This document shows, one piece after another, positions 1-12,091 of a DNA stretch of 64,000 nt; within the stretch, counting starts at the first letter, position 1; each line of letters opens with the position of its first letter. Origin of the DNA: Camellia lanceoleosa (taxonomy: Eukaryota; Streptophyta; Magnoliopsida; Ericales; Theaceae); contig CM045768.1 in NCBI GenBank assembly GCA_025200525.1, positions 44,735,022-44,799,021 on the forward strand. Direction: 5' to 3'. Both the position numbers and the translations under genes were made by a program. The notes below the pieces were generated by a model. It saw only the letters and a program-made list of their open reading frames with translations. It did not search any database and had not been told where the DNA came from.

Positions 1-60
1 TAAACTCCCCTTTCGAATCTATTCTTGGATCCTGTCCCGAAAAATAATACAGTTTTTAGT

Positions 61-1900
61 TGAGTGAGACCAAGAATTGTGTCATTTACAATACATTTTC
101 CCTTTAAGTTCTTTTGGAGAAGGAATTTTAACTCCCTTTGGTAACTTTAGGAAATTTGCTACAAGTAAATGATCAAAAATGTCATCTACCTTTGTTAAAT
201 CGAAAGAGTATTCCCTATGAAAGTCTTTATTTTTAAACTGCTGGTCTATTGTAGTATCCTTATGAATTAACGCCTCACAGGTCATAGGCTCCTTTCCTAC
301 GATCTCTGCTGCATCAATCTCGTAATGAGGGTCTCTATAATAAGTCTTATATGATGCATTACTTCGATCTTGTTCTTCCTCAAGTAATGATTCATATTTA
401 AACACTTTATAGGTTAATTCCACTAAATTTTGAAACTCAGTTGAGTCGAACTTCTTTCGAAGCCTAAACTCTAAACCATTTTGAGTCAATCTCACAAATT
501 CTAGCTCTAGTAGAATGACTCTACACTTATTTCGTGCTCTTTTGAATCTGGCAATAAATTGAACAGTCTTCTCATAAGGCCTTTGACTCAACCTTGCCAA
601 GTTTACCATAGAAACTTCTAGCCCCGTTTGGAAGAATTGGGCATGAAATGCCTCCTTTATTTGCCGCCAAGTTTGGATAGAGCCAGGTGTAAGGTTAATA
701 TACCATACAAAAGTTGGCCTAGTTAGAGAATTTGAAAAAAGTCTTAACTTCATGTAATCATTGTTGGTAAATTCACCACATTGGGTTGCGAACCTAGCAA
801 TGTGTTTTACTGTTGACTGGTTTCCATTCCTATAAAAAAGAGTAAAATCTGGTATTCTAAACCCCTTTGGGTATTCATAACCCTCTTGGGTATTCATGCA
901 CCCTATCTACCCATTCTGGGTATGGATTCCTATATATAAGAGTTTGAACCCCCCGAGTCATAGGTCCATACATTTCTCTGACAATATTAGCAATTTGGTC
1001 TCTAGGAACCATATTTTGTGCTTGTTGAACTACCACTGGAGAAACAAACACAGGATTTGGTGGAAACCTTTGTGCTTGAAGTCCTCTTGGTCCATAGGGA
1101 GGTATATTTGGGATTGGCTACTGTTGATGGCATGGTTGACCTCTCTGAGCCTATCTTGTGAAAAGACTTACGAAATGTGCTGTAATAGGAGAAACATGTT
1201 TTGGTTCTCTCCCAGCCACAGGAAACCCTTTTAACCCCCCGAGTATGAATTCGAACAAGAGATTAGTGAACCCCCTTGTGCCAAGTACGACTTCGAACAT
1301 GGGATTTGGAAACATTCTCATGCCATTTTCTTGTGTTGGCCTAGATCCACAAATTTGTATGGCTTCGTTGTTAGGTAATGAGGCATTTTGATTTACCATA
1401 GGCTTCGAAAGAGGCTCATACCATGACTGAGGTATAAGTAATGATCTTTTATAATTTTGATTACTAGTCTGACCAATCGCATGTCCATTACTTTGCATAG
1501 GTTGTTTATCTTTAGCCAATTTTTGCTGAGGAACATTTGAATTTTCCTTCATATACCTTGTGTTAGTTGGTTGATGGGAATTCATCCAATCCATAAAGGA
1601 TATTGCTCATCTTTCCATTATGTTCATTAACTACTGTCCCATGGCATCTACCAGGTCTCTCCATGGATTCATTAGTTGAGTAGATGGAATAGTGGATGAT
1701 CCAATTCTATGGCCTCGTCTAATATTTTGAACATGTGGTGCATGTTTTGAATTACTGGTCTGTTCGACCATATGTTCTGATGAGATAGGTGCTTCCATAG
1801 GATGTGTTATCACACTATCCTCTGGATCAGGTACCTCTACCTCTCATTCCACACCTTTTTCTAGGTGTTCATTTTCTCTTTGTCTCCTACGTTTAGCCAT
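61..1900 (-). pseudogene. Ty3/gypsy gag remnant (element F, minus strand)
   Basis: Broken gag (capsid) gene of an LTR retrotransposon. Reading from the ATG at 1900, open stretches at 1813-1631 and 1594-1151 share one frame but are separated by stops. The best-preserved block, 897-82, is in another frame, so there is at least one frameshift between 1151 and 897. That 271-residue block has the retrotransposon-gag pattern: YPKGFRIPDFTLF near the start, then LRLFSNSLTRPTFVWYINL, SIQTWRQIKEAFHAQFF and the conserved SMVNLARLSQ stretch. It lies directly downstream of a minus-strand LTR, which is the expected gag position; pol would lie beyond the left edge of the window. Gag would assemble virus-like particles, but this copy cannot make a full protein. 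The Ty3/gypsy assignment is firm; the lineage is not resolved. Confidence 0.8.
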
Positions 1901-2039
1901 TTTAATTAGTCCCACTGGACATGCCAAAAATATATGTTGACTTGTTTGGCTTTCGAAGTTTAATATTGTAATTTTAAGTGTGCCAGTAAGGATCAATCAG
2001 TCCTTATAGAAGATTAATTGCCAACCAATTATCAGACGA

Positions 2040-2684
2040 TTGTGTTTTAGTTCTCCCAGTCTCAATGAGGAGGACTTTTACTGGTGGTTTATTTAGGAGA
2101 ATTTAGTAAATAACAATTAAGTGAAGAATAATTTCAGAATTTCATTAAGTAAAAATGAAAAACTTATAATGATCTGACCCAGCTTCGTAGAGATTTACAA
2201 CAACAAGCTATTTGAAACTACTCCTATGAATGAAGTGTAGTACATGAATTTGAAGTACAAAAATGTAAAGAACTGTAAAAATTGAAAGGGAAAACAAAAT
2301 AAATAAAACTGGTTTTTTGATCTGAGTCTCGATGCTTCACTCTAGGGCCTTCTCTGCTATTTATACTTCTCAATGATAACCATCGAAGTGGGTTTCTAAC
2401 CGTCGAAATGTCCTCGCATGATTGCTGAACATACTCTCTCACAGTTAGTCCCACTATGCCACCTAGGCTTCTCTCCTGATTTTGAATTTGAATTTTGTGG
2501 GTAACCGTTAGGCCACATCACCTTATATCCCTCAATTGTTCGATCCAGCATACGCAGACTCATTATTATCAATATGGGCTGACACATGTCTAACTATAGT
2601 TGGCAACTTGTATTAACTCTCTAAATTTCCCTCTTCATGCCACGTGTTGGATTGTAATTGGCTTTTACAAATTATACAGCCAAC
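2040..2684 (-). mobile_element. 5' LTR of element F (boundaries approximate)
   Basis: LTR of the element whose gag follows on the minus strand. On the minus strand it begins near 2682-2685 (TGGCTGTATAATTTG or TGTTGGCTG). It has a TATA box (TATAAATAG, plus-strand 2357-2365) and a short transcribed part. The inner end is uncertain, between about 2000 and 2180, because no clear primer binding site was found. The outer end abuts a dispersed repeat also seen at 7110, which helps place that boundary. Confidence 0.6.
2357..2365 (-). promoter_or_regulatory. TATA box of LTR F
   Basis: TATAAATAG on the minus strand, inside the LTR and about 460 nt upstream of the gag ATG. This is the expected U3/R arrangement. 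Confidence 0.6.
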
Positions 2685-2830
2685 ACAACTGTTATGTGAC
2701 AAACGTGATAAATTGAATATGTTACGATTATCAGATCGGTATAATTTTTTTTTTCTATAAATAAAATACACAATGTATTTGATAAAATAAACTGTTTAAA
2801 TTATCAAAACATGATCCGTAATGGGTGTAT
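2684..2830. repeat. dispersed repeat, copy 1
   Basis: About 145 bp that aligns by eye with 7110-7255: both have AACACAACTGT, then GATAAATTGAATATG, TACGATTAT, ATAAAATA and GATAAAATAAAC or equivalents in order. A weaker third copy lies near 9415-9490. Probably a MITE or other small non-autonomous element; no terminal inverted repeats were identified. Confidence 0.5.
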
Positions 2831-3484
2831 CATTTTTAATTACTAGTATATTGAAGACACTTTTGTTGTCCTCTTTTTAGAGGGATTGGATATTGAAGAG
2901 AATGGCGCGGGCGGGCGGGCGGGCGGGAGGGAGAGAGCTTAGTTTATGTTTAAAAAAAAAAAACAAAAAAAAAAGTATGTTAATATTATTAGATAAGATT
3001 ATTAATGTCTATGTTGTACAGTGTGGGGATTAGTGCTTGGTGAATGTTTCTAACATCTACTTATATATAAATAAAAAATCTTTTAAATTGACAGCAGCTC
3101 TACAGAAAATAATTTTTCCTGCAAAAATTTCATAAAAGTCGAATGATGGGATGGTCTTTGTTACCAACTTATGTGGTCTCAGTTTCGATGCCCAGTATTG
3201 TGTCAACTGCAGCATGTGTTGGGCATATTAAAAATGTATAATTTATTTTAGCTTATTAATAAGTGTTTTCAAGATAATTTTTAATAAAATTATTTGATAT
3301 ATACATCGTTTTATTAGTGGATTCTTATTAAGCAAATTTTAAAGAATTTTTTTTTTCTTTATATAGTTTTTATATTTTCAATTAGCTAACACTATAGCTC
3401 ACAGGTAATACTTGTAACAAACTAATTTAATTCTTATAAAATACTGTTTAACAAATAAGTTTCCATTAATTAATTTTTAAAAAA
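2831..3484. other. AT-rich intergenic DNA with a GC-rich microsatellite
   Basis: No gene seen. A (GCGG)n tract at about 2904-2930, followed by GA-rich and A-rich runs, stands out in an otherwise AT-rich stretch. Confidence 0.6.
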
Positions 3485-3489
3485 ATTCT

Positions 3490-4225
3490 TGTGGAACGAA
3501 AAATATGAGCCCAGCCCAAAGCTCAATTCCTACCAGCCCAAAACAAAGGAAAAAAGTCCAAACGCATCTCGTGAAGCCCACAAAGGACATCTAGCAACAA
3601 CCTGTCACCCAACAAAAGACACATGAAAAAATAGACGATAGTCTTTTAAAAGACAAATCAGTGAAGTAAAAGAACGTTGGATTAAGTATCATCTAACGGT
3701 GAAAACATAAAACTGACATGGTTATAATATAGACTGAGCCTATGAAATAGTTGATCTATCCGATCAAATCAATCATACAGGCACGATAAGAAGCAAGTTG
3801 GCCATTCTGACTTGACATCATCAAGTCCGTCCAAATGCCAAAGATCTAACGATGAAGGATATAAAGCAAGTTGGTAAGTTATTTGACCAAGACCATATAA
3901 CATACAAAATCCTTCGATCAAAATAAAGATCTAATGGAAGATATTTGAGATAGAATAACTATAAATAGGCAAACAGACATGGCACAAAAAGGAGGGAAAA
4001 AATGAATGCTATCTAAACTGAGTATATGCAAAATCCCGTTTCAATAAACATTTATTTTTCATAAAAATTATTTAGGACCAATCAATATGCTGACGTAATA
4101 GTCAGAGAGTCTTTCTAATCAACCCAAATCAGGAGTGATTACTAACGAGTGATTTCCTTTTATAAAATGTAAAAAACTGAGTATATTATTTCGCTTTTTC
4201 GTAGAGGTAATTTTTACCTCCCACA
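3490..4225 (+). mobile_element. solo LTR, 736 bp, TSD ATTCT
   Basis: Starts TGTGGAACG and ends ACCTCCCACA. It is flanked on both sides by the identical 5-bp duplication ATTCT (3485-3489 and 4226-4230). Inside are a TATA-like ACTATAAATAGGC near 3959 and an AATAAA near 4040, as expected for a plus-oriented LTR. No internal retroelement sequence adjoins it, so it is a solo LTR left by LTR-LTR recombination. Confidence 0.88.
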
Positions 4226-4230
4226 ATTCT

Positions 4231-5478
4231 ATAATAATAACAAAAAAATTGATACGATTTTCAATTCAGACAGCAATAGGGGATGGGATTGCAGCACTTG
4301 TTAGGTTGAGAGATATTCTTTAATATTGGTCATGTCTTTTCATATAATATGTATTTTTTTTTTTTTTTATTTGCGTTGAAAAATGAAGAATCATAACATA
4401 AAAACAAATTTGATAGTGGGTACTCGGTTCCTCTTGTATCATGGTACAGTTATTTAATAACAATATAAAAAGGACAAACAAGAAGCAAATATTAGGATCC
4501 TTCATCGCATTTGATTTTTAAGTTATGTTTAGAATATAAATTTTCATGAAAAAAATATATAAAAAAAAAATTAACATATTTATTCATATTTTCTTTACTA
4601 TTTTTATTTTTTTCTTTTTAAATTTCTATTTAAATCCATAATGAAGACTTTATCCATACATTCTCACAATAATTTGTTTCTTTACAAACCTGTTTTCATA
4701 CATTCCATTACATTATTATAATTACAAATAAGATTACTAGTTTTGTGGTATTATCTCAAAGAACTGGTAGCAATAGTTACAGTTTCAATTTGAATAATTT
4801 AAACTCTGTATTTTTTAATTTTATTATAATGTGATTTATTAGTTGCTTATTATTAAAATTTTGAATAAAATAAATTGAAAAATATTATATATAATTTTAT
4901 TTTTTTCTCTAGAGATATAAGTGAGTTGGTTTCGTATGTATTTTTATGTGCAAAACTAAAGAGACCAATGTGAAATTTGTTTTGTTTTGTTTTTTTGTTT
5001 TTTGTTTTGTTTTGTTTTGTTTTTTTTTGGTTCCAAATATTAGCAGCATAGATAAACATTATAACAAAATTAAAAGTATAAAATTCAAATTAAACTACGA
5101 GAACAAAGATTACATTTCGCCTAAAGTACAGGACTAACAATGTAATTAACCTAGAAAAAAAGGTAAAAGATGGTAATTTTTTTGTTTGATTTAATTAAGA
5201 AAATAAGAAGGAAATAAAATTTTATATTTAAAAAAAAAAAAAAAAACTTTTCTTTTTTGGTTTTTGTTTACTTAACCATGAAACTACTGCCTGTATCAGA
5301 TTAATATCTGCAGTGCCAAAGGGCAGATTGTGGCCCATCAATTGTAGCACATCCATTGGAGTCTTCCATGATCTGTTCATTGTTACGGTGACATAAATGC
5401 TATAGTAGCAGCCCAATTTAACATCACTAGGCCCATACTTTAATCCACTTTATATGTCAAAGCCCAATAATGAGTGGT
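4231..5478. other. AT-rich intergenic DNA
   Basis: Homopolymer-rich, with several A or T runs and TTTTG repeats at 4980-5030. Short open frames here are low-complexity and not credible as genes. Confidence 0.6.
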
Positions 5479-5487
5479 TATTTGATA

Positions 5488-5657
5488 GGAAAATGCTTCG
5501 GACCCCAGTGGGGTGCTGTGGGTCGGCTGTGATTGGCTCAAAAAAAATTATTTTTCTTTTTTTTCTTTTTTTATTTTTTATTTTCAGCCAATGAGAGGCT
5601 GACACGTCATTGGGGGTGCCACTGGGGTCACCCCACTGGGGGTCGGAAGCATCGCCC
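5488..5657. mobile_element. Mutator-like MITE, 170 bp, 9-bp TSD
   Basis: Terminal inverted repeats of about 28 bp (left GGAAAATGCTTCGGACC, right end complementary, ATGCTTCCGACC) run into the shared AGTGGGGTG core. Both sides carry the perfect 9-bp duplication TATTTGATA (5479-5487 and 5658-5666). A 9-bp duplication is the hallmark of Mutator-superfamily insertion. No transposase is encoded; the core is T-rich. Confidence 0.88.
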
Positions 5658-5666
5658 TATTTGATA

Positions 5667-7109
5667 TTGCTCTTTTTTCATTTTTATTTTATTTTTATAT
5701 ACTTAAAAAACTATGTTATGAACACATATAAAAGGTGTGTTTTGTTTCACATCTATATGGTATACCTTTTATTTTATATTTATAGCTTATGTGAAATTTT
5801 GGTTTTTTTATGCTTAAATTATGAAGTTATGAACTTGTGATTATGTTAAATTACTTAGTTTCAGTTCGGAACTTGTTCCATAGTTGAAAGATATAGTTGA
5901 ATGTAATAATTTAATGAAAGTACGATAGATCAAATGTAGATTTTATTTCAAGGTGCAAATAAAACTTATTGAAACTGTTAAACACAACTAAATAAAATTG
6001 TTTGAGTAAAAATCTGATCGCACTCAAATGGTGATTTGCATCGTGATGTTCTCTTTTATTTAACTTATTTTTATGACACCATGTATGGTAAATTTGGGCA
6101 TAGCTGCTTGTGTTACCTTCAATGTGAGGCCCATTTTTTGTTTGTTGAAAATAGGGGAAATTATGGATCATTGTAATTGTAAAAATAATTATAAATTAAT
6201 GACAAATATTAATAATTAAAAATATAAAATTTTCAACGTATCTATAATTACTTCTTTAAAAGTATACTGAATTATAATTTTTTCTTCAAAATATCTTTGA
6301 TTTTACTTTTCAGATTTTATAAAAAAAATAATGCTCGGGTTAAATATGATTTGCTGACATTTCTGTCTAAAACCCCACATTGAAAAGTAATTACAAATTC
6401 AATAGGAACGAAGCTATGCTAACTATACATATCAATGTGGATTAATGTCAAAGTCGACTCACAAGAATTTCCCACTGCATTCATTATTACTGGTGCTCTT
6501 CTATGGAACTACATCTACATACATCTCTAGCAGAAAATAATAAAGGAAAATAATATATAAATTTATTTTTTAGATTTAATGATGTGTAAGAGAGATGATT
6601 TATTAATGATTAAAGAAGTTACGAGGGAGAAAGAATTATTTTAGATATTTTAATTGATTATCACATCATTGAGTTTGAAAAGTGAATTTAACTTTTTGAC
6701 AAATATTAATCACAACAATGAAAAATATTTAGGAGAAAAAAATTATTAAAAAATATTTAAAATTTGAATGGTAAGAATTATATTCATTTTGAAAGGAGGA
6801 AAATTTAAAACAAAATTGAGAGAAAAAAAAGACAGTAAGGTACAAGAGATTGGGAATAGTAATTTTAAAAAATTCGTCATCTGGTAATGCCTAAATGCAT
6901 AGAAGAGAATCCTCTCTCATTAAAAATTTGAATTGGAGGGCGTTATTGGGGCTCTCCACGAATTCTATTTTAATGATTTGAACCATTCATTTTATTAGGA
7001 ACTCTATTCATTTCATTCAAAAAAAAAAAAAAGTCTAATCTGATAATTGTAACTTGTTGAATTAATCACGTTTGTCACCAAAACAATTGATGGTTTATTT
7101 TTAAAAACA
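5667..7109. other. AT-rich intergenic DNA
   Basis: No gene recognised. Open frames are short and AT-driven. Confidence 0.6.
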
Positions 7110-7255
7110 CAACTGTCGTCATTTTTTTATGTGATAAAGGTGATAAATTGAATATGCTACGATTATTGAATCGGTCTAATTTTTTTGTGTAAATAAAATA
7201 TACAAAGTATCTAATAAAATAAACGGTTCAAATCATTAAAATATAACTTGTAATG
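7110..7255. repeat. dispersed repeat, copy 2
   Basis: Diverged copy of 2684-2830 in the same orientation (AACACAACTGT start, GATAAATTGAATATG, TACGATTAT). The sequence just upstream (6940-7010) has partial likeness to 9270-9330, so the real element may be longer. Confidence 0.5.
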
Positions 7256-7498
7256 CGTCTATGGTCCCACCAACGCCTCCAGCCCAAATTTTGGACTAAA
7301 AGGTGAATTGGAAGGGATCCTTGTTTAGAAATGGATTCTTGCTTCTTTCTTCTTCTTTATTTATTTATTTTTAATTTTTAATTTTGGTTATTGCAAAAAA
7401 AAAGTAAGAACTTTCTTTATACAAAGGGCTCTGCTAATATGGTTTGTTGGTTATCAAAAAGGGAGGATTGACTTGAATAGGTGCCATCACAATTTTTT

Positions 7499-7850
7499 TG
7501 AACACATTGCGGGACTCACAAACTACTCACATTGGGTAATTACTGTTTAGGTGAGGGCCATGGAACTGTATAAACACCATACATATCCAAAGGCTATAAG
7601 ATGTGGGATAGACTCAACCCAAACTAGTCCAACCCCTAAAGTCTCACCCGACCTATGGTGAGGCCCAAAGAAGGTTTGGAATCGAGCTCACACCCAGACC
7701 AGCCCTGGCCAAGTTTGTTTTGAACACACAGCGAGACTCACAAACCACTGCACAATTATTGACCAAGTCAGAGCCACAAAACTGTATAAACACCCCCCCC
7801 CCCCCCCCCCGACACACAGGCTATCCAATGTAGGATAGCCCCTGAGCCAT
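7499..7850. repeat. diverged tandem duplication, about 215-bp spacing
   Basis: Two copies of a roughly 115-bp segment (7499-7613 and 7715-7850) share GACTCACAAAC, AACTGTATAAACAC and GGCTAT in order. The second contains a run of about 20 C at 7792-7811. No coding potential. Confidence 0.55.
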
Positions 7851-8762
7851 CACTATTGTTAGAGTAAAATCCCAGAAAAATGACAAAAAGAAGGAAAAAA
7901 TAAATAAATAAGGAAATTGAAGTTGTAGTTGAAAGGGATTGACAAATAATCTGATAAAAATTTTGTGATCCATCAACTCATTAATGGTCCAGACTGGTCC
8001 CCATGCAAGAACGGAATCAAAATTTTATTATTGTAGGAGTTAAAAGATAAATAATATTTTTTCTTCATAGAGACAAATATATATATATATAATATGATAT
8101 ATAAATTATATATATATATATTTAAAAATATTATGACAAACATAATTTTTTACTAAAACAAAAAGAGCCATAACTTTCCATAATCTTTTCCTAATTCCAT
8201 CGGTGTCCTCATGTGATATATGGACCTCAAATGGTGCAGTACATGATATTTTCATAAAGAAGCCAAACACTGTGTCTTCTTCTTTACGAGTTAGAAGGGC
8301 CATATATGTATATGAGGCGTCTCTTCTCTTCTGTTTCACTCTCACACGCTCTTTCTAACCGCACAGCAAAAAACGACTACAGATGTGACTGTTAGTTGGA
8401 TCTATCGCTCTGTTTGCTGTGTTTTTAATTGAAATGCTTTTTGACTGCTTTAAAATGCTCAATTTTCACGAACCATCGCGGTCCGTGACTCTGGACCAAC
8501 CACGCCAACTTGCTTGCAGTTTCCACCAACGAACCATCCTCACACACCTCACTCATTCACTGATTTGGCAACTTGTGGTTAAAAAATTATTACAAAAATT
8601 GACTCCTTCTCTTTTTTAAAAAATTTAAAAAAAAAAAAAAAACAATATATCAAAATGTGAATCTCAAATCACCACTCACTCGGATGTCAGACTCAATTCT
8701 CATCGTCACTATCTGAGCTAAGGCTGATGCATGCGGTGGCCTAAAATAAAAATATACATATA
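7851..8762. other. intergenic DNA
   Basis: AT-rich, with an (AT)n tract near 8080-8130. A less AT-rich patch at 8290-8580 resembles gene-flanking sequence, but I recognise no exon in it. Confidence 0.5.
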
Positions 8763-9010
8763 GACCTTATTTGGCACAGGTTTTTTTATTCTTTAGACTA
8801 AAATTTATGAAAAAATAAAATACACTAAAATAATTAATAAGACAAAATATCACATCAAATTCATAATTATCTCACTTTTTCTCTCATAAATGTGACATTC
8901 AATTATAAAAAAATCTAACCATTTTCTTACATACAAAAATATTAACCTACTAAAATAGTAAAAATTAAAAACAAATTTCTATTAAAATAGCGAATTTTCC
9001 AAACAAGGTC
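8763..9010. mobile_element. hAT-like MITE, about 248 bp
   Basis: Left end GACCTTATTTGGCACAGG and right end complementary to GACCTTGTTTGGAAAATT form terminal inverted repeats around an AT-rich core. Such CCTTGTTTGG ends are common in plant hAT-type MITEs. The target duplication is not clear, so the superfamily is inferred. Confidence 0.5.
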
Positions 9011-9954
9011 ATAGACTCATTATGACGAATCAATACTTACATCCAATAAATATAAAATTTAGAATATAATTATTATAATTACACAAAACTTACATAGAGT
9101 TTTTTATTAGAATAATGTGATAATAATGTTTTTTTTAAAGGCATTTTTGATGAATATCACAACTTTATGACGTCATTTGGTTTAAATTTATGTATGGTTA
9201 GTGGATCCATAAACTAGTGGATAAGCAAGTGTATTCTCTAAAGGACCTGGAATCTCTCCGATCCGTAATATGGATGGGAGGGCATTATTCAGGCTTGTGA
9301 GATTTCCTATGTGTCCCAATAGTTGTAATCTATTTAGTTTGTTACTTTTGTCATAAAAAATTAAATGATAATTTTGATTTAAAAAATAGATTATTCATTT
9401 TTTTTAATAATAAATATACTAATGAATCGAATAGATTACGATTGTTAAATCAATCAATTTTTTTATGTGTGATTGATATACACAAAGGTCACGTTTGTTT
9501 GGCGGATTTAGTTGGATGATATTATTTGTGAGAGAATTGTTAAGAGATTGTTAATGTGTGGATTGTTAATGAGGGAAAGTGTGTTTGTTTTGATGATAGT
9601 GTAAGAAATGATTAATGATGAGATTATTAAATTATTTTTATATAACATAAATAAATAAATTATTTCTATATTAAAAAAAACTAAAACAAATAGGTGCACT
9701 CGGTCAAAAAATAAAATTAAAATTAAAAAAATAAATTTTTTTTTTATATATAAAATAGACTCAATCCTTTTATTATTTTCCTAATTCTATCTAAAATTCA
9801 TCCAAGTTAATCCTCCTATAAAGGGGGATTACTAAGCCCCCTACACTATTAATCCAATGATATTTTGTTGCATCCAAACAAGGGTTTGGTAGATCTCACA
9901 GATTAGTAATCCAATCCACCCTTCCAAAGCCCCAATCAAATATGACTAATGTGT
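9011..9954. other. AT-rich intergenic DNA with a possible MITE
   Basis: 9488-9895 begins CACGTTTGTTTGG and ends near ATCCAAACAAGGG, a possible terminal-inverted-repeat pair, but the ends do not align well. The third weak copy of the 2684/7110 repeat lies at 9415-9490. Confidence 0.4.
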
Positions 9955-9963
9955 TTAACAAAA

Positions 9964-10365
9964 GGGTTTGGCTTTGGTCCAGTCCTTAATCGGACTGGAC
10001 GGTGCTGTTAGGCCCGTGGGGGCCACCACAGGTCCCGTTTTGAAAATCTGAACCGTTCAATGTGTAGAACTCGTCGAGTACTATATGTCTATAAAAAATC
10101 ACTTTGATCGGATATCGATAGCTATGTGATCAAATCAGTTTTGTATAAAAAAAAAATGGATGGTGAATAAATTAACGGTTTGATAAAAAACTGTTTTGAT
10201 CACAAAGCTATTGATATCCGATCAACGTGATTTTGCACAAGCGTATAGTACTCGACGAGTTCTACACATTGACGGTTCAGATTTTCAAAACGGGACCCGT
10301 GGTGGGCCCCCACGGGCCCAACAGCACCGTCCAGTCCGATTAAGGACTGGACCAAAGCCAAACCC
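9964..10365. mobile_element. long-inverted-repeat Mutator-like MITE (hairpin), 402 bp
   Basis: Nearly the whole element is an inverted repeat. The left arm starts GGGTTTGGCTTTGGTCC and the right arm ends GGACCAAAGCCAAACCC, with arms close to 190 bp around a short A-rich loop near 10145-10160. Both sides carry the perfect 9-bp duplication TTAACAAAA (9955-9963 and 10366-10374), typical of Mutator-like insertions. It encodes no protein. A transcript across it would fold into a long hairpin. Confidence 0.92.
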
Positions 10366-10725
10366 TTAACAAAATGACTAATTTAAATTATCAAAATGAA
10401 ATTTGTGGTAATGGACCCCACAAGTCCAACAATATCCTCAAATCTGTATTAAGGATTGAAGGGGATCCACCTCATTTTGCAAGGGCCAATGCTATTATGC
10501 ACAAAAAAAAAAATATAGAGAAATATGTTGAGAAAATAAAATGTGCAGTTGTATTTGGCTCACCCCACACAAATTTGATTTTATACTAAAAGTTGTCACA
10601 TTTAAATTATAGTCATTACATTTTTTCTCTCCCAAGTTAAAAAAGTCAAAAAATTCATTTCAAATGAGACTATTTTAACCCTAAGCTAAAAAAGTTAAAA
10701 AACTAAAAAATCAAAATACTAACTT

Positions 10726-10975
10726 AGGGGTTGTTTGGGGTATCCTAAATAAGTGCACTTTTTGTCTTTTTAGACTAAAAAATTGAGGAAAAAAATATGA
10801 ATATTTGGGTCAACTTTTTGACTTTTTATAGAAAAATATGTATTAAAAAATTGTATAAATTAGTGTGTAGGGAAAGATTAGGATTGAGAGTTGTGCAACC
10901 GTAATTTTTGACTTTTAGTGAATAATAATAACTTTTTAACTTTTTAATTTTTTTTCAACTTGCCAAACTTGGCCT
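10726..10975. mobile_element. hAT-like MITE, copy 1
   Basis: Starts AGGGGTTGTTTGG and ends CCAAACTTGGCCT. The same element is present in inverted orientation at 14291-14560. Shared internal words include ACTTTTTGACTTTTTAT, AACTTTTTAACTTTTTAA and the outer AAATAAGTGCAC. No clean 8-bp duplication remains. An AT-rich relative of its surroundings recurs at 10600-10720 and 11370-11510. Confidence 0.6.
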
Positions 10976-11059
10976 TACATTCCAAAGGAAGCTTATAAAT
11001 TTACTTGAAACCTTGTGTTCAATTAATCATCCATTTTTCTTTACAAAGCCATAAACTAA

Positions 11060-11200
11060 GGCTTGGTTTGGGGTAACCTCTATAATCTATTTTTTTTATC
11101 TTTTTTTCATCACATCACCTCTCTACTTTTCTGCACATCTTTTCGTAAAAAGATAAAAAGTACACTTTTTTAAGACATCCCAAACCAACTCTAAGTTATC
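11060..11200. mobile_element. short MITE related to the hAT-like family
   Basis: Left end GGCTTGGTTTGGGGTAACC, right end complementary to AGTTGGTTTGGGATGTC; the interior contains AAAAAGATAAAAAGTACAC as in 14520-14535. CTAAG occurs just outside both ends and may be a partial duplication. Confidence 0.5.
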
Positions 11201-12086
11201 ATTATCAAATTGATTTTTTAAATTATCGAAATTCGGAAATCCTATAAATCAGAACAACACCATCCTATCTAAATTTGAAATCGGTAGAAATTCATAATAT
11301 TAGACTAGCATGTTAGCATTGGTTTGGCATGGGTTGGGACTATAATAGTTATAAAAAGATAAAATAAAATTTTAATCTCAGATTAAAAAATATCACATTT
11401 AAACTATAATTATTTTATATTTTCTCTTATAAAAATCAAAAAAATTAAAAAATTCCATCTCAAATAAAATTTTTTAACTCTAAACTAAAAAATTAAAAAA
11501 TCAATTTACATAAACGAAACTTAATCCCTAAGATATAGTTGGCGTAGCTGACCAAGCGCCACAATCGCTGGTAAATCAACCTGCCAACGCGTTACGACTT
11601 ACACGTGGTATGGAGAACTTACGGACCAACCTACTAGTCCTGCTTATTCACTCACTCCAAATCTTACTCACATGCTAAAAATAAGCAAAAGTTATGACTC
11701 ATGCCAGCTCACCGTGTTTGAATAGTGTAGAATGTTAAATTTGTCAAAGTAATGTCATCATAACTTTAATTTGAATTTTACACTGGGTTCGTTTGGGTGA
11801 AATAGTGTCACTCAAAACAATAAGGGACAATTACAAAAATATTTTAAAGTTTGAGTCTTTTAATAAAATAAAAATTCTATATTTGTAATTTTATCAATTT
11901 AAATTTTAATATTTTGATTTATTTTCATTTTAAACTATTTAATTATTTTTGTTAAGTAAAATCGATAAAAAATAGTTTTTTAGTCATTAAACTCAATATA
12001 ATTTTATATAAAATAAATAAAATATTATTTTTCATTGAGTTTAATGACTATAATACCATATTTTCTGGCAATTTTACTTAATAAAA
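11201..12086. other. AT-rich intergenic DNA
   Basis: No gene. A less AT-rich patch (11525-11730) is unassigned. Confidence 0.5.
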
Positions 12087-12091
12087 ATAGG

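Noticed and set aside
8106..8619. Possible exon of an unknown gene in a less AT-rich patch
   Set aside because: No family motif, no convincing splice signals, and short frames only.
9488..9895. Possible MITE starting CACGTTTGTTTGG
   Set aside because: The candidate ends do not pair over more than about 10 bp and no target duplication was found.
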